Positions 58,689-58,748 of a stretch of 58,748 bases of DNA are shown in pieces. Position numbers and translations under genes: made by a program. Below the pieces are notes generated by a model. It saw only the letters and a list, made by a program, of their open reading frames with translations. It did not search any database and was not told where the DNA came from. Each line of letters begins with the position of its first letter. The first letter of the stretch is position 1. The DNA comes from Chloroflexota bacterium (GTDB lineage: Bacteria > Chloroflexota > Dehalococcoidia > Lucifugimonadales > UBA3495), in assembly GCA_009840175.1 (NCBI GenBank), contig VXOI01000207.1:1-58748 (forward strand). Direction: 5' to 3'.

Positions 58689-58748
58689 ATGTTCAGCAGT
58701 AGAGGGAAGATGACCCGCCCACGTCGCCCGTTGAGGGCGGCTATGCTC
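58689..58748 (+). CDS. Start of a gene cut by the window end
   Basis: ATG at 58689 is preceded by AAAGGAGG eleven bases upstream, a very strong ribosome site. The first 20 codons (MFSSRGKMTRPRR, then PLRAAML) are basic and turn hydrophobic, like the n-region of a signal peptide. The gene runs off the window and cannot be identified. It is transcribed away from the hybrid kinase gene; the gap of about 250 bases between them would hold both promoters. Confidence 0.65.
   Translation, partial: MFSSRGKMTRPRRPLRAAML

Overview
This window is GC-rich bacterial DNA that reads best as a member of the Chloroflexota, probably near the Dehalococcoidia/SAR202 group. That placement is an inference from gene content and style: lipoproteins with long Ala/Pro/Thr linkers after the lipobox, a DUF1501 protein, a luciferase-like flavin oxidoreductase, a TPP-dependent decarboxylase-like enzyme, a paired ATP-grasp/alpha-E module, and a GAF-PAS-kinase-receiver-winged-helix protein fused in one chain. 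No rRNA or ribosomal-protein marker is present to confirm it.

Region 1 (1-16.6 kb) is ordinary chromosome: a CaCA antiporter, a JAMM peptidase, a dual-specificity phosphatase, an enoyl-CoA hydratase-like protein, MetF, AcpS, the bifunctional NAD(P)HX repair enzyme Nnr, a HEAT-repeat protein, a PPOX-family oxidoreductase, a TPP enzyme, RadC, a cupin, an LLM oxidoreductase, a DUF1501 protein and tRNA-Trp(CCA). Its intergenic gaps carry three families of short palindromes, one of which is also read in frame inside nnr. Hidden here is a UGSC-family selenoprotein (complement 1720-2250): an in-frame TGA at 1963-1965 is followed at the proper distance by a bacterial SECIS-like hairpin, and a 344-residue partner gene overlaps its start.

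Region 2 (16.7-30.8 kb) holds a family-5 oligopeptide-type ABC importer (binding lipoprotein plus two permeases, the second broken by an in-frame TAA, with no ATPase genes nearby), an alpha-E/ATP-grasp pair, a membrane histidine kinase, an amino-acid/amide-type binding lipoprotein, an RsbV/RsbU/RsbW-like partner-switching set, and an Amt ammonium transporter. Together the last six look like a sensing and signalling cluster rather than a transport operon.

Region 3 (30.8-55.2 kb) is an accessory region and a defence island. It opens with a gene-free stretch, a serine-recombinase remnant, insertion-sequence remnants and hypothetical genes. Then come a two-gene CBASS (CD-NTase plus Cap15-like 2TM/beta-barrel effector), a VapBC-like toxin-antitoxin pair, a type III-like methyltransferase and restriction helicase-nuclease, a small protein with an SMC/Rad50-like ATPase and a small PD-(D/E)XK-like protein, a RelE-like/superfamily I helicase fusion with a small partner, and an AAA ATPase paired with a DUF4276 TOPRIM-like protein. 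The Mod-Res-78aa-SMC-nuclease run (41.5-50.5 kb) is the best candidate for an undescribed composite system.

Region 4 (55.2-58.7 kb) holds decayed fragments of a response-regulator DNA-binding domain and a META lipoprotein, a large soluble hybrid kinase-regulator, and the first codons of a gene that runs off the window. A second winged-helix fragment lies at 36.9-37.2 kb, so related remnants sit on both sides of the defence genes.
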